Made by a program: the position numbers and the translations under genes
DNA from: Acidobacteria bacterium 13_1_40CM_65_14
GTDB taxonomy: Bacteria > Acidobacteriota > Vicinamibacteria > Vicinamibacterales > CAVVIG01
Length of the DNA stretch: 33,988 nucleotides
Direction of reading: 5' to 3'
NCBI GenBank assembly: GCA_001917905.1
Contig: MNEX01000221.1
Coordinates: forward strand, 1 to 33,988
In this document: positions 1 through 7,711 of the stretch, in pieces
How the letters are laid out: every line of letters starts with the position of its first letter
How positions within the stretch are numbered: position 1 is the first letter of the stretch
Notes under the pieces: model-generated
Databases searched by the model: none
Seen by the model: the letters and a program-made list of their open reading frames with translations, nothing else
What the model was told of the DNA's origin: nothing

Positions 1-2469
1 CAGGTGGACACGAACACCGCGACGGTGCCGACCGAGCGGATGCGGCGCGGCGATTTCGGGGAGCTGCTGGATCCCAACAACGGATTCTTCAACGGCAGCC
101 GGACGCTCATCGACCCCCTCACCGGCCAGCCGTTTCCGGGCAACGTGATTCCGGCGAACCGGCTGTCGGCCAACGGGCTGGCGTTCCTCAATACGTTTCC
201 GTTGCCCACACCGGGCTTCCGTCAAGGCACCGCGAACTTGATTCAGTCGAGCGACAACCCGCGCAATCAGCGGAAGGACACGATTCGTCTCGACGCGCGG
301 CTGAACGATCGCAATCAGATCACCTACCGGTATTCCGGCTACAGCTGGGTGGCGGTCGATTCGTTCCGCGGCACCTTCCCGTTCGCACGGACCGACTGGG
401 ACCGTCCTAACCAGACGCAGGTCGTCAACTGGATGAGCACCGTCAGAAACAATTTCGTGAACGAGCTGAGCTACTCGTTCTCGCTCGACGAAGTGTTCAT
501 CAACGTCTTCACCGAGAGCGGCCTTCACAAGCGCAGCCGGACGGGGATCAACTATCCGTACATCTTTCCCGGCAAGGAAATCGACGACAAGATTCCCACG
601 ATCTCGATCGCGGGCTTCAGCGAGATCGACGGCGGTCCGTATCCGTCGTTTTCACGAGGGCCGATTCATGCGATTTCCGACACCGCGACGATGGTGCGCG
701 GGCGCCACACGGTGAAGGCCGGCGCCTTCATCGAGTATTCGGGCGAAGACGACTTCGATCAGATCAACGTCGCCGCGATTGCCGGCGGGACGAACAACCA
801 GAACGGCCGCTTTGAGTTCCTGGACAATCGGACGGGCGGCACAGGCCTCGCGGTGGCGAACGTTGCGATGGGCCTTTACAGCAACTATGCGGAGCTCGGA
901 CAGCGAGCGCTGACCAAATGGCGGTCGCTCGCCACCGACGTGTTCCTGCAGGACTCGTGGAAGCCGACCGACAAGCTGACCGTCGAGGGCGGCATCCGCT
1001 GGGCCTTCTGGCCGCCGTGGTACTCGACGACGAACAACATCGCCAACTTCGATCCACGGTTCTACGACCGATCGAGGGCGGCGATCATCAATCCTTCGAC
1101 CGGCAGACTCACCGGCGGCGATCGCTACAACGGCATCGTGCTGCCAGGAGACGGCTTCGAGGGCGGCGGCAGCAGTCTCGTCGTCGCGCAGGATCCGCGA
1201 GTGCAGGCGCTCTTCCGCGGCGAGCCGCGCGGCTTCTCGGAGATGCACTACAACGCGATCGAGCCGCGCTTCGGCGCCGCGTACTCGCTGAACGACCGCA
1301 CGATCCTGCGCGCCAGCAGCGGCGTCTTCCACAATCGCGTGACGCTGAACGACTCGACGCTGCTCGGCGGCAATCCGCCGTTCCAGCCGATGGTGACCGT
1401 CGCCAACGGCATCGTTGACAGCCCGGGCGGCGGCTCTGGCGGCGCAACCGATCTGCCGTTCGGCATGCAGGGTCAGGATCCGGTCTTCAAGCATCCGACC
1501 TCGTACATGTGGTCGACGGGAATCCAACGAGAGCTGCCGCTCGATTTCGTCGTCGACGTCAGCTACGTCGGCCGGCGCGGCGTGAACCTGCAGCGCGAGT
1601 TCAATATCAACCAGTTGCGAGCGGGCACATTGCTCGCGAATCCGAACGTCAACATCGCCGCTCTGCGGCCGTACACAGGTTATGGCGCCATCCGGATCTC
1701 GGAGAACGACGGACGGTCCACGTATCACAGCCTGCAGATCAGCGCCGACCGGCGCTACAGGAACGGGCTGAAAGTGGGCGTCGCGTACACGCTCGGCAAA
1801 TCGATGGACGATAGCAGCAACAAGCGCGACGTCGTGTTCAACACGTACGACCCCGACAGCTACTGGGGACCGTCGAGCTACGATCGCCGGCACGTGCTCA
1901 CGTTCCACTACATCTACGACGTGCCGTTCGGCCGCGAACAGAACACGCCGCTCAAGAAGGTGTTCGGCGGCTGGCAGATTTCCGGCGCGACGTTCCTGCG
2001 CACCGGCACGCCGTTCTCGGTGCTCAGGACCAATGACATCGCGGGCGTCGGCGACGGCGCGTTCGGTCAGCCCTACAACCTGGTCGGTGATCCGAACGCG
2101 AACACGAAGCCGCAATACTCGGAAGGCGCAGGGCTGGACAACAATTTCTGGTTCAACCCGGCCGCATTCGCGGCGCCGCAGGCGGGGACGTTCGGCAATG
2201 CCCCACGCAATCTGCTGTACAACCCAGGCCAGCAGCAGTGGGACATCGCGGTGTTCAAGAACGTCGGCTTCGCCGGCACGCGCAACGTGCAGTTCCGCGC
2301 GGAGTTCTTCAATTTCCCGAACCATCCGAATCTGAGCAACGCACAAACCGGCACCGTCACCGGCGGCGGCGCCGGTTTCGCGGATCCGACCAACGCGAAC
2401 TTCGGCCGCGTGACGTCGAAGACCAACGATCGCCGCGACATCCAGCTCAGTCTGAGGTTCCTGTTCTAA
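1..2469 (+). CDS. TonB-dependent receptor, Oar-like, C-terminal part (5' end outside window)
   Basis: The reading frame is open from base 1 and ends with TAA, so about 822 C-terminal residues of a larger outer-membrane protein are visible. The content is typical of the Oar-like receptors abundant in acidobacteria: a plug-region segment with the GDFGELLDP and FPGNVIPANRLS motifs, many aromatic-rich alternating strands (for example the segment with SYVGRRGVNLQREFN), and a C-terminus ending in LSLRFLF, whose terminal Phe fits a beta-barrel signature. Relatives in this family usually exceed 1,000 residues and carry a signal peptide and a carboxypeptidase-regulatory-like domain upstream; those would lie left of the window. 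The role is presumably energised uptake of a large substrate such as a glycan or peptide, but the substrate cannot be read from the sequence. The gene is followed directly by a palindromic repeat. Confidence 0.9.
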   Translation, partial: QVDTNTATVPTERMRRGDFGELLDPNNGFFNGSRTLIDPLTGQPFPGNVIPANRLSANGLAFLNTFPLPTPGFRQGTANLIQSSDNPRNQRKDTIRLDARLNDRNQITYRYSGYSWVAVDSFRGTFPFARTDWDRPNQTQVVNWMSTVRNNFVNELSYSFSLDEVFINVFTESGLHKRSRTGINYPYIFPGKEIDDKIPTISIAGFSEIDGGPYPSFSRGPIHAISDTATMVRGRHTVKAGAFIEYSGEDDFDQINVAAIAGGTNNQNGRFEFLDNRTGGTGLAVANVAMGLYSNYAELGQRALTKWRSLATDVFLQDSWKPTDKLTVEGGIRWAFWPPWYSTTNNIANFDPRFYDRSRAAIINPSTGRLTGGDRYNGIVLPGDGFEGGGSSLVVAQDPRVQALFRGEPRGFSEMHYNAIEPRFGAAYSLNDRTILRASSGVFHNRVTLNDSTLLGGNPPFQPMVTVANGIVDSPGGGSGGATDLPFGMQGQDPVFKHPTSYMWSTGIQRELPLDFVVDVSYVGRRGVNLQREFNINQLRAGTLLANPNVNIAALRPYTGYGAIRISENDGRSTYHSLQISADRRYRNGLKVGVAYTLGKSMDDSSNKRDVVFNTYDPDSYWGPSSYDRRHVLTFHYIYDVPFGREQNTPLKKVFGGWQISGATFLRTGTPFSVLRTNDIAGVGDGAFGQPYNLVGDPNANTKPQYSEGAGLDNNFWFNPAAFAAPQAGTFGNAPRNLLYNPGQQQWDIAVFKNVGFAGTRNVQFRAEFFNFPNHPNLSNAQTGTVTGGGAGFADPTNANFGRVTSKTNDRRDIQLSLRFLF

Positions 2470-2476
2470 CGCTGCA

Positions 2477-2557
2477 TTGGGTAATCGGGTAATCGGGTAA
2501 TTGGGTAATCGCGTAATCTGGTAATTCAATTACTCGATTTCCCGATTACTCGATTCC
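2477..2557. repeat. Palindromic array of GGGTAATCG units (copy 1)
   Basis: Five or so tandem 8-10 base units of the form GGGTAATC sit on the left, and the reverse complement form GATTACTCG / GATTCCC follows on the right, so the whole stretch can fold into a long hairpin. It fills nearly all of the gap between the receptor stop and the prolyl isomerase start. Two more copies lie at about 2935 and 18959. It may act as a transcription terminator or mRNA-stabilising hairpin, but no T-run follows. Confidence 0.8.
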
Positions 2558-2568
2558 CAGATTGAGTT

Positions 2569-2925
2569 ATGGACAACATCACGAGCCTGCAGGTGACCGA
2601 TCAGAAGGTGGGCACGGGCACGACCGCGACGTCGGGCAAGGAAGTGTCCGTGCACTACACCGGCTGGCTGTACGACCCGAAGGCCGCCGACAAGCACGGA
2701 AAGAAGTTCGACAGCTCGAAGGATCACGGCGAGCCGTTCTCGTTCAAGCTCGGCGCGCGTCAGGTCATCAGCGGCTGGGATCAGGGTGTCGCGGGCATGA
2801 AGGTCGGCGGCAGCCGCACGCTCGTCATTCCCTCCGATCTCGCGTACGGCTCGCGCGGCGCCGGCGGCGCGATTCCGCCCAACGCGACGCTCGTCTTCGA
2901 CGTCGAGCTCCTCGACGTTCGTTAG
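2569..2925 (+). CDS. FKBP-type peptidyl-prolyl cis-trans isomerase
   Basis: A 118-residue single-domain FKBP, catalysing cis-trans isomerisation of peptidyl-proline bonds in protein folding. The family's active-site landmarks are all present: VHYTGWL near residue 29, KFDSS near 47, PFSFKLGARQVISGWDQG in the middle (with the conserved Ile and Trp of the binding pocket), LAYGSRG, IPPNATLVFDVELLDV at the end. The length matches minimal FKBP12-like proteins. There is no signal peptide, so it is probably cytoplasmic. The ATG at 2569 gives a complete fold; the ribosome site ahead of it is weak because the palindromic repeat runs almost up to the start. It is flanked on both sides by copies of the same GGTAATCG palindrome, making it a lone gene boxed by repeats. 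Confidence 0.95.
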   Translation: MDNITSLQVTDQKVGTGTTATSGKEVSVHYTGWLYDPKAADKHGKKFDSSKDHGEPFSFKLGARQVISGWDQGVAGMKVGGSRTLVIPSDLAYGSRGAGGAIPPNATLVFDVELLDVR

Positions 2926-2934
2926 GCCACTCCA

Positions 2935-3006
2935 TTGAGTAATCGGGTAATCGAGTAATCGAGTAATTCAAATCACCCGACTACCCGATTATCCAATTAC
3001 CCATTG
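2935..3006. repeat. Palindromic array of GGGTAATCG units (copy 2)
   Basis: Left arm: four tandem units of the type GAGTAATCG / GGGTAATCG. Right arm: the complementary ACCCGACTACCCGATTA pattern ending in AATTACCCATTG. It starts ten bases after the FKBP stop codon. Unit number and spacing differ from copy 1, so the copies share architecture rather than exact sequence. Confidence 0.8.
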
Positions 3007-3059
3007 GACCACGCTCCGTGCGGCGCCAATCGAATTGCGCGCCGGAATAAACTGAACCC

Positions 3060-4427
3060 TTGCTGTCACGCCGTTCCTTCGTCGCCCTTCAGCATCGCAA
3101 CTTCCGCCTGATCTGGATCGGACTGCTGGTGTCTTTCAGCGGCTCGATGATGCAGAACGCGGCGCTGCTCTGGCACGTGTCGCTGCTCGTGTCGCCGGAG
3201 CGGAAGGGGCTCGCGCTCGGCCTGGTGGGTCTCGTTCGCGTGTTGCCGGTGATTGTGTTCTCGCTCATCAGCGGAGTCGTCGCCGACGCGTGGGATCGCC
3301 GCAAGCTGATGCTGTTCACGCAGACGGCGGCCGCCGTGGTGTCGCTGGCGCTGGCGCTGCTCGCGTTCAACGGCCTGTCGGTCGCGTGGCCGATCTACGC
3401 GCTCGCGGCGCTCGGTTCCGCGGTGGGCGCGTTCGACCTGCCGGCGCGTCAGGCGCTCGTGCCGATGCTCGTGCCGCGCGAGCATCTGCCGAACGCGATC
3501 ACGCTCAACACGATCATGTTTCAGACGGCGTCGGTCGTCGGGCCGGCGATCGGCGGTCTCCTCATCGCGACCACCAGCGTCGGCTGGGCGTACCTCGCCA
3601 ACGCCGTCTCGTTCGCGTTCGTCATCGCCGCGCTGTTGATGATGCGTCATGTACCGGCACGTGAACCGTCGGTAGGCGGATCGAGAGACGACGTGTCGCT
3701 GCACGCGGCGCTCGAAGGGTTGCGCTTCGTCTTCCGCTCGCCGCTGATTCGATCGACGATGCTGCTCGATTTCTTCGCGACATTTTTTTCGTCGGCCACC
3801 GCGCTGCTGCCAATTTTCGCGCAGGACATCCTGCAGGTCGGTGCCACGGGCTACGGCTGGCTCTACGCGGCGCCGGCCGTCGGCGCGATGGTCACCAGCG
3901 CCGCGATGGTGCCGCTGACCGAGCGTATGCGTCGCCGCGGGCCGGTGCTGTTGTGGGCCGTCGCCGGCTTTGGCCTGGCGACCGTCGTCTTCGGTCTGTC
4001 GCGGTCGTTCTGGCTGACGTTCTTCTGCCTGGCGATGACGGGCGCCACCGATACCGTGAGCATGATCATCCGCAACATCGTGCGGCAGTTCGAGACGCCC
4101 GATCGGCTGCGCGGCCGGATGATTGGCGTCAACATGGTGTTTTTCATGGGCGGCCCGCAGCTCGGCGAGCTCGAGGCAGGCGTCGTGGCGAACTGGCTCG
4201 GCGCGACGTTCTCCGTCGTCAGCGGCGGCATCGCACGCGCAGGCGCCGCCGCCGTTGCCGTCGCCGGCGATCGAAGGACACGAGACCGACAGCACCGCCG
4301 CCGCACCGACGCTGCAGAAATAGGGCACTCAAAAAGGCAACCGCAGAGCGCGCTGAGAGCGCAGAGCAAGCTTTTCTCTGCGAACTCCGCGAGCTTTGCG
4401 GTTTTCTTAATCAGGCGGCGGCAGTAG
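3060..4427 (+). CDS. MFS transporter, EntS/2A0121-like, probable 3' frameshift
   Basis: A major facilitator superfamily exporter of the enterobactin-exporter-like group, which moves siderophores, drugs or macrolides out of the cytoplasm by proton exchange. The N-terminal motif FVALQHRNFRLIWIG, the loop 2-3 motif SGVVADAWDRRKLM (MFS motif A) and the FDLPARQALVPMLV segment near residue 125 are characteristic. About ten to eleven membrane segments can be counted. The start is TTG at 3060 because no better upstream codon exists. From about residue 400 the frame loses sense: after a short Ala/Val stretch it becomes Arg-rich and runs through a palindromic repeat. In the +1 frame the same DNA reads PAIEGHETDSTAAAPTLQK and stops at 4323, which resembles the usual family tail, so one surplus base near 4255-4265 (or two missing) is likely. 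Confidence 0.88.
   Translation: MLSRRSFVALQHRNFRLIWIGLLVSFSGSMMQNAALLWHVSLLVSPERKGLALGLVGLVRVLPVIVFSLISGVVADAWDRRKLMLFTQTAAAVVSLALALLAFNGLSVAWPIYALAALGSAVGAFDLPARQALVPMLVPREHLPNAITLNTIMFQTASVVGPAIGGLLIATTSVGWAYLANAVSFAFVIAALLMMRHVPAREPSVGGSRDDVSLHAALEGLRFVFRSPLIRSTMLLDFFATFFSSATALLPIFAQDILQVGATGYGWLYAAPAVGAMVTSAAMVPLTERMRRRGPVLLWAVAGFGLATVVFGLSRSFWLTFFCLAMTGATDTVSMIIRNIVRQFETPDRLRGRMIGVNMVFFMGGPQLGELEAGVVANWLGATFSVVSGGIARAGAAAVAVAGDRRTRDRQHRRRTDAAEIGHSKRQPQSALRAQSKLFSANSASFAVFLIRRRQ
4339..4408. terminator. CGCAGAG-type palindromic repeat with T-run, possible terminator (copy 1)
   Basis: Left arm AACCGCAGAG plus further GCGCAGAG-like units; right arm CTCTGCG...CTTTGCGGTT, directly followed by TTTTCTT. 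The hairpin with a T-rich tail between the MFS gene and the next ribosome site fits an intrinsic terminator on the plus strand. It belongs to the same family as the element at 7725. The out-of-frame end of the MFS reading frame translates through it. Confidence 0.55.
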
Positions 4428-4451
4428 AGTAGCGTCCGAAGGAGCGTAGCC

Positions 4452-5231
4452 ATGGAGACGAGACGACGAGAATTCCTCGCGACACTGGGCGTCGGGCTGC
4501 TCGGCACGCGGCTCGCCCGCGCGCAAACCGGCGGCGGCGGCGCACCGCCCATCACGGTACGAAAGGCAAAGACGAAGACGCTCTTCAAGAGCCCGGAAGG
4601 CTTTCCCAACGCGATTGCCGCCACGCAGGACGGCTTGTGGATTGGCGAGCAGAAGACCGACAACGCGTGTCTCGTGGACTGGGACGGCAAGCTGCTGAAA
4701 ACGGTGAAGACCGAATCGAAGAACACGAGCGGGATGGGCGTCGGCGGGGGGTACATCTGGATGGGCGCCAACGCGGCGCCGAACGGGATTTTTCAGACCG
4801 ACATGAGCGGGAAGACGATCGCGCATCGCCAGATTCCGCTCGGCGGCGGCGGATGCCACGGCGTCGAGTACGTGAACGGGAAACTCTGGATCGCGGCGCT
4901 CCGGCTGCGCGGGATTCTCAGAGTGGATCCGAAGACGTGGGAACCTGAATTCCTCATTCCGTACAGCGTGCCGCGGGCCCATGGCACCGCGTTTCATGAC
5001 GGCGCCATCTGGATGGTGACCGGCAACGAGCAAGGCGCCGGCCTCATCAAGTACGACGCCGAGACCGGCCGTCCGCTCGAGACGGTGCAGTTCGCCGAGT
5101 CCGATCCCGATCCGCATGGACTCGCGTGGCACGACGGCGCCCTCTACAGTTGCGACGCCGGCATCCATCCCGGATGGCCCGAGAACAAGAGCCCGACGCA
5201 CAGCTACATCTTCCGGATCGACCTCCTATAG
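4452..5231 (+). CDS. Tat-exported beta-propeller (SMP-30/PQQ-like) protein
   Basis: A 259-residue protein with a clear twin-arginine signal at the N-terminus (RRREFLATLG, followed by a short hydrophobic run and an ARAQ cleavage site), so it is exported folded. The mature part is built from repeated blade-like strands of the form GLWIGEQ, GGYIWMGAN, NGKLWIAAL, DGAIWMVTGN and DGALYSCDAG, each with the W-D/G spacing of NHL, SMP-30 or PQQ-like propellers. Such proteins bind a metal or cofactor and act as lactonases or dehydrogenase-like folds; no catalytic set is diagnostic here, so function stays open. The ATG at 4452 has a strong GAAGGAG ribosome site at 4438-4444. It ends just before a large palindromic repeat cluster. 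Confidence 0.8.
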   Translation: METRRREFLATLGVGLLGTRLARAQTGGGGAPPITVRKAKTKTLFKSPEGFPNAIAATQDGLWIGEQKTDNACLVDWDGKLLKTVKTESKNTSGMGVGGGYIWMGANAAPNGIFQTDMSGKTIAHRQIPLGGGGCHGVEYVNGKLWIAALRLRGILRVDPKTWEPEFLIPYSVPRAHGTAFHDGAIWMVTGNEQGAGLIKYDAETGRPLETVQFAESDPDPHGLAWHDGALYSCDAGIHPGWPENKSPTHSYIFRIDLL

Positions 5232-5433
5232 ACAACGGAGTTTGACGGAGGTAACGGGATCACAAACGGAGGAACGGAGCAAACGGAGGAAGAACGGAGA
5301 AGAAACGACGATCGGTTCGACGCACGCCGCGTAGCGGCGCACTCGGTGGGCCTGCTTCGCAGGCCCACGCGTCGAACCCTCCGTTGGTCTCCGTTACTCC
5401 GTTTCTCCGTTTGTGAAACCGTTTCCTCCGTCC
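5232..5433. repeat. AACGGAG palindromic array with a nested second palindrome
   Basis: The gap between two genes is filled by a hairpin-forming array. On the left are six or so AACGGAG units; on the right the complementary CTCCGTT units (TCCGTTGG, CTCCGTTACTCCGTTTCTCCGTTTG). Between them, at 5314-5378, sits a separate perfect 10-base inverted repeat, GGTTCGACGC and GCGTCGAACC, which itself encloses two short hairpins, GCCGCGTAGCGGC and TGGGCCTGCTTCGCAGGCCCA-like (the latter 21 bases across). It appears that one palindromic element has landed inside the loop of another. The right arm runs up to the start of the phosphodiesterase gene. Confidence 0.85.
5314..5378. repeat. Nested 65-bp palindrome inside the AACGGAG array
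   Basis: Terminal inverted repeats of ten bases (GGTTCGACGC / GCGTCGAACC) enclose two GC-rich mini-hairpins. Its sequence is unrelated to the AACGGAG units on either side, which supports insertion of one element into another. Confidence 0.75.
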
Positions 5434-5940
5434 ATGCAGCCAGCGACTCCGTTGTCCACCCCGATCACAGTCGGCCTCATCTCCGACACCCACGGTCTCT
5501 TCCGCCCTGAGATCGCCGAGGTCTTTCACGGCGTGCAGTTGATTCTCCACGCGGGAGACGTCGGCGGCGCCGCGGTGCTGAAGGCGTTGATCGCGATCGC
5601 ACCGACCGAGGCGGTGTACGGGAACGTCGACGATCCTCACGATCCCGCGCTCGCCCGCGAGCGCGTCGTGACGCTCGGCGGCGTGACGATCCACGTGAGC
5701 CACGGTCACGAGCTCGGACGGCCGACGCCGGAGCTCGTCGCGGCGCGCTACATGTCTTCAGGGGGAGATGTGCTCGTGTTCGGCCACACGCACAAAGCCG
5801 TCACGCGACGCATGGGAAATCGCTTGGTGATTAATCCGGGCGCCGCGGGACCGCGGCGGTTCGCGCTGAAACCGAGCGTCGCGCGGCTGACGATCGCGGA
5901 CGGACGCGCGGAATGCGAGACTACTTGGCTGTCGGTGTGA
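5434..5940 (+). CDS. YfcE/MJ0936-type metallophosphoesterase
   Basis: A calcineurin-like phosphoesterase of the small YfcE group, which hydrolyses phosphodiesters with two metal ions in the cytoplasm. The full metal-ligand series is visible in order: SDTHG near the N-terminus, HAGDVG, GNVDD, SHGHELG and GHTHKA, then the family-typical VINPGAAGPRR. Length of about 168 residues matches the family. I chose the ATG at 5434; an in-frame GTG at 5413 exists but lies inside the palindromic repeat and would add only repeat-derived residues. The gene converges with the lipoprotein gene on the other strand and the two overlap by 20 bases at their 3' ends. The natural substrate is unknown. Confidence 0.92.
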   Translation: MQPATPLSTPITVGLISDTHGLFRPEIAEVFHGVQLILHAGDVGGAAVLKALIAIAPTEAVYGNVDDPHDPALARERVVTLGGVTIHVSHGHELGRPTPELVAARYMSSGGDVLVFGHTHKAVTRRMGNRLVINPGAAGPRRFALKPSVARLTIADGRAECETTWLSV

Positions 5941-6721
5941 ATGCGATGGTGATCTCGCGCTCGAGCGCCATCTTCAGGCCCGGCACATCTTTGAGCGCGG
6001 CCTTGATCTGGTCGGGCGTCTTCGCCGCCTGCACCCGCGCGAGCAGCGCGTCGGGATCCTTCAACAGCTGATCGAGATCGACTTCGAGCAGCGTGACGCG
6101 CTGACCGTCGACGTAGGGCGTGCTGGCGCGGACGATCGATCCGGCGGGTTCGACCATCAGCGTGATGCGCGCGCCGGCGAGCATCGACTTGATCATCGGG
6201 AGCTGCTGCGGCAGCGTCGCCGCATTCGACGCGATCGCCTCGACCACCGCGTTCTCCGGCACGTTGACGTGCAGCACCGCGCCGCCATTCGAATCGTGCG
6301 TCATCGAGAAGGTCAGCGCCTCGGCATCCATCGTCACACCTGCCGCTTTGATCGAGATGCCGCCTGGCGCCGCCGGCTGCGTCGCGACGCGCAGCTGGCC
6401 GACGTCGGTGAAGGCGTAGACCGCGTCGCGTCCTTCACCCGTCGGCGTCTTCACCGGCGTCGACGACACGTAGGTGACGCCGGGGCCGAGCGCGGTCGTC
6501 ATCTCGCGCGCCTGCTGCTCGGACGTCGGGTCGACCGCCTGTCCGCGTCCGCCGAGCGCGGCGAATTGCCGCAGCTGCGCGAGCGCCTGCGTCGTGAAGA
6601 GCATCCGATGCTCGACCGTTCCGCTGCCGTCGGCGTTGACTTTCATCACCGTCGTCATCTGGAAACAGCCGGTGCAGGTGGCGGCGGCGAGCACAAGAAG
6701 GGCGAGTGGCGCTGTTCGCAT
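5921..6721 (-). CDS. Predicted lipoprotein with LppM-like N-terminal motif
   Basis: A 266-residue protein beginning MRTAPLALLVLAAATCTGC, a signal peptide ending in a lipobox-like TGC, so the protein is probably lipid-anchored and faces the periplasm. Right after the Cys comes TTVMKVNADGSGTVEHRM, a pattern shared with LppM/DUF3153-type surface proteins (a strand, then N-x-D-G-S-G). The rest is mixed alpha/beta with no catalytic motif I recognise; the tail repeats DPDALLARVQAAKTPDQIK-like helical text. The frame stays open far upstream on this strand, but that part is antisense to the hydrolase gene and Arg-rich, so I reject it and start at the ATG that gives the signal peptide. Its role is unknown. 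Confidence 0.75.
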   Translation of the reverse strand: MRTAPLALLVLAAATCTGCFQMTTVMKVNADGSGTVEHRMLFTTQALAQLRQFAALGGRGQAVDPTSEQQAREMTTALGPGVTYVSSTPVKTPTGEGRDAVYAFTDVGQLRVATQPAAPGGISIKAAGVTMDAEALTFSMTHDSNGGAVLHVNVPENAVVEAIASNAATLPQQLPMIKSMLAGARITLMVEPAGSIVRASTPYVDGQRVTLLEVDLDQLLKDPDALLARVQAAKTPDQIKAALKDVPGLKMALEREITIAFTPTAK

Positions 6722-6814
6722 CTGTGCAGGATGCCATAGAATCGCGGGCAAGCGCCTGCGGCCACACCGAGCCGCGGACGAGCAAATCCGCGGCGAGGGC
6801 GAAAAAGCAAACCG

Positions 6815-7711
6815 ATGATAAGAAAACTCTTCCTCACGAGCATCGTCGCGATCACCGCCGTCTTCGTGGCCTTCGCGCAGCCGCGGCCGAGCGCGGTCGG
6901 GAAAGACGTCACCGTGCTTGGCTTCAGGCTCCATTATCTCGAGGCGGGCCGCGGCGCGCCGGTCGTCCTGCTGCACGGTCTGGGCGGCGACGGATCGCGC
7001 TGGGGTCCGAACATCGAGCCGCTCGCGCGCGACTTCCACGTCTTCGCGCTCGATCAGATTGGCTTCGGCCAGTCCGACAAGCCGCTCGCCAACTACCACA
7101 CCGGGATGCTCGCGGAGTTTCTCGTCGACTTCCTGAAAGCGGTGAACGTGCCGAAGGCCTCGCTCGTCGGCAATTCGATGGGCGCCGGCGTCGCGCTGTA
7201 CACGGCGGTGCACTATCCGCTGGTCGTCGATCGTATCGTGCTGGCCGACGGTGGCGGCTTCCGCGCGGCCGCGGGTGCGCCGCCGGCGGCACCCACTCCC
7301 GAGGCGCTGCGCCGGCGTCAACTGCAGAACAGCGTCACGCGTGACGAGACGCGCGAGTTCTTCAGGATCCTGTTCCACGACAAGAGCCTCGTCACCGAGA
7401 AGATGGTCGACGATCAACTCGCGATGCGCCTGCGATCGGCGTTCACCATCACGAAGATGCAGGAGGGTGGCGATCGCGGCAGCCTCAGCGAGCAGGAGGT
7501 ACGATCGGTTAGGGCGCCGACGATGATCGTGTGGGGCAAGTACGACGAGCTGGCGAATCCGGCTGGCGCGGATCGCCTCGAGCGGACGATTCCCGGCGCG
7601 AAGAAAGTCATCATCGACAACTGCGGCCACATGCCGCAGCTCGAGAAGGCCGACGAGTTCAACCGGCTCGTGCGCGAGTTCCTCGCCGGCGGCCGGGCGA
7701 CCAACCCGTGA
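6815..7711 (+). CDS. Secreted alpha/beta hydrolase
   Basis: A 298-residue alpha/beta-hydrolase-fold enzyme with an N-terminal signal peptide (MIRKLFLTSIVAITAVFVAFAQ), so likely periplasmic. Seen motifs: oxyanion HGLGGDG near residue 54, the nucleophile elbow GNSMG with Ser121, an acid in WGKYDELAN (Asp244) and the catalytic His in NCGHMPQLEK (His272). These give a complete Ser-Asp-His triad. The closest groups act on esters, meta-cleavage products or epoxides; which applies here cannot be told. The stop codon overlaps a possible GTG start of the beta-lactamase-like gene by four bases, suggesting coupled translation. It is divergent from the lipoprotein gene with a 93-base gap. Confidence 0.92.
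   Translation: MIRKLFLTSIVAITAVFVAFAQPRPSAVGKDVTVLGFRLHYLEAGRGAPVVLLHGLGGDGSRWGPNIEPLARDFHVFALDQIGFGQSDKPLANYHTGMLAEFLVDFLKAVNVPKASLVGNSMGAGVALYTAVHYPLVVDRIVLADGGGFRAAAGAPPAAPTPEALRRRQLQNSVTRDETREFFRILFHDKSLVTEKMVDDQLAMRLRSAFTITKMQEGGDRGSLSEQEVRSVRAPTMIVWGKYDELANPAGADRLERTIPGAKKVIIDNCGHMPQLEKADEFNRLVREFLAGGRATNP

Noticed and set aside
652-2529. 625-residue open frame on the minus strand
   Set aside because: Antisense to the TonB receptor; composition is Arg/Val/Ala-rich with no motif, and its start lies in a palindromic repeat. A GC-codon shadow.
2477-2557. Possible CRISPR array
   Set aside because: Units are 8-10 bases without spacers, and arms are inverted rather than direct; no Cas genes are near.
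3066-4328. 420-residue minus-strand frame
   Set aside because: Antisense to the MFS gene; rich in Arg, His and Gln, as expected for the reverse of hydrophobic codons.
5413-5433. Upstream GTG start of the phosphodiesterase
   Set aside because: It is made of repeat-unit sequence; the ATG at 5434 precedes the conserved first strand closely enough.
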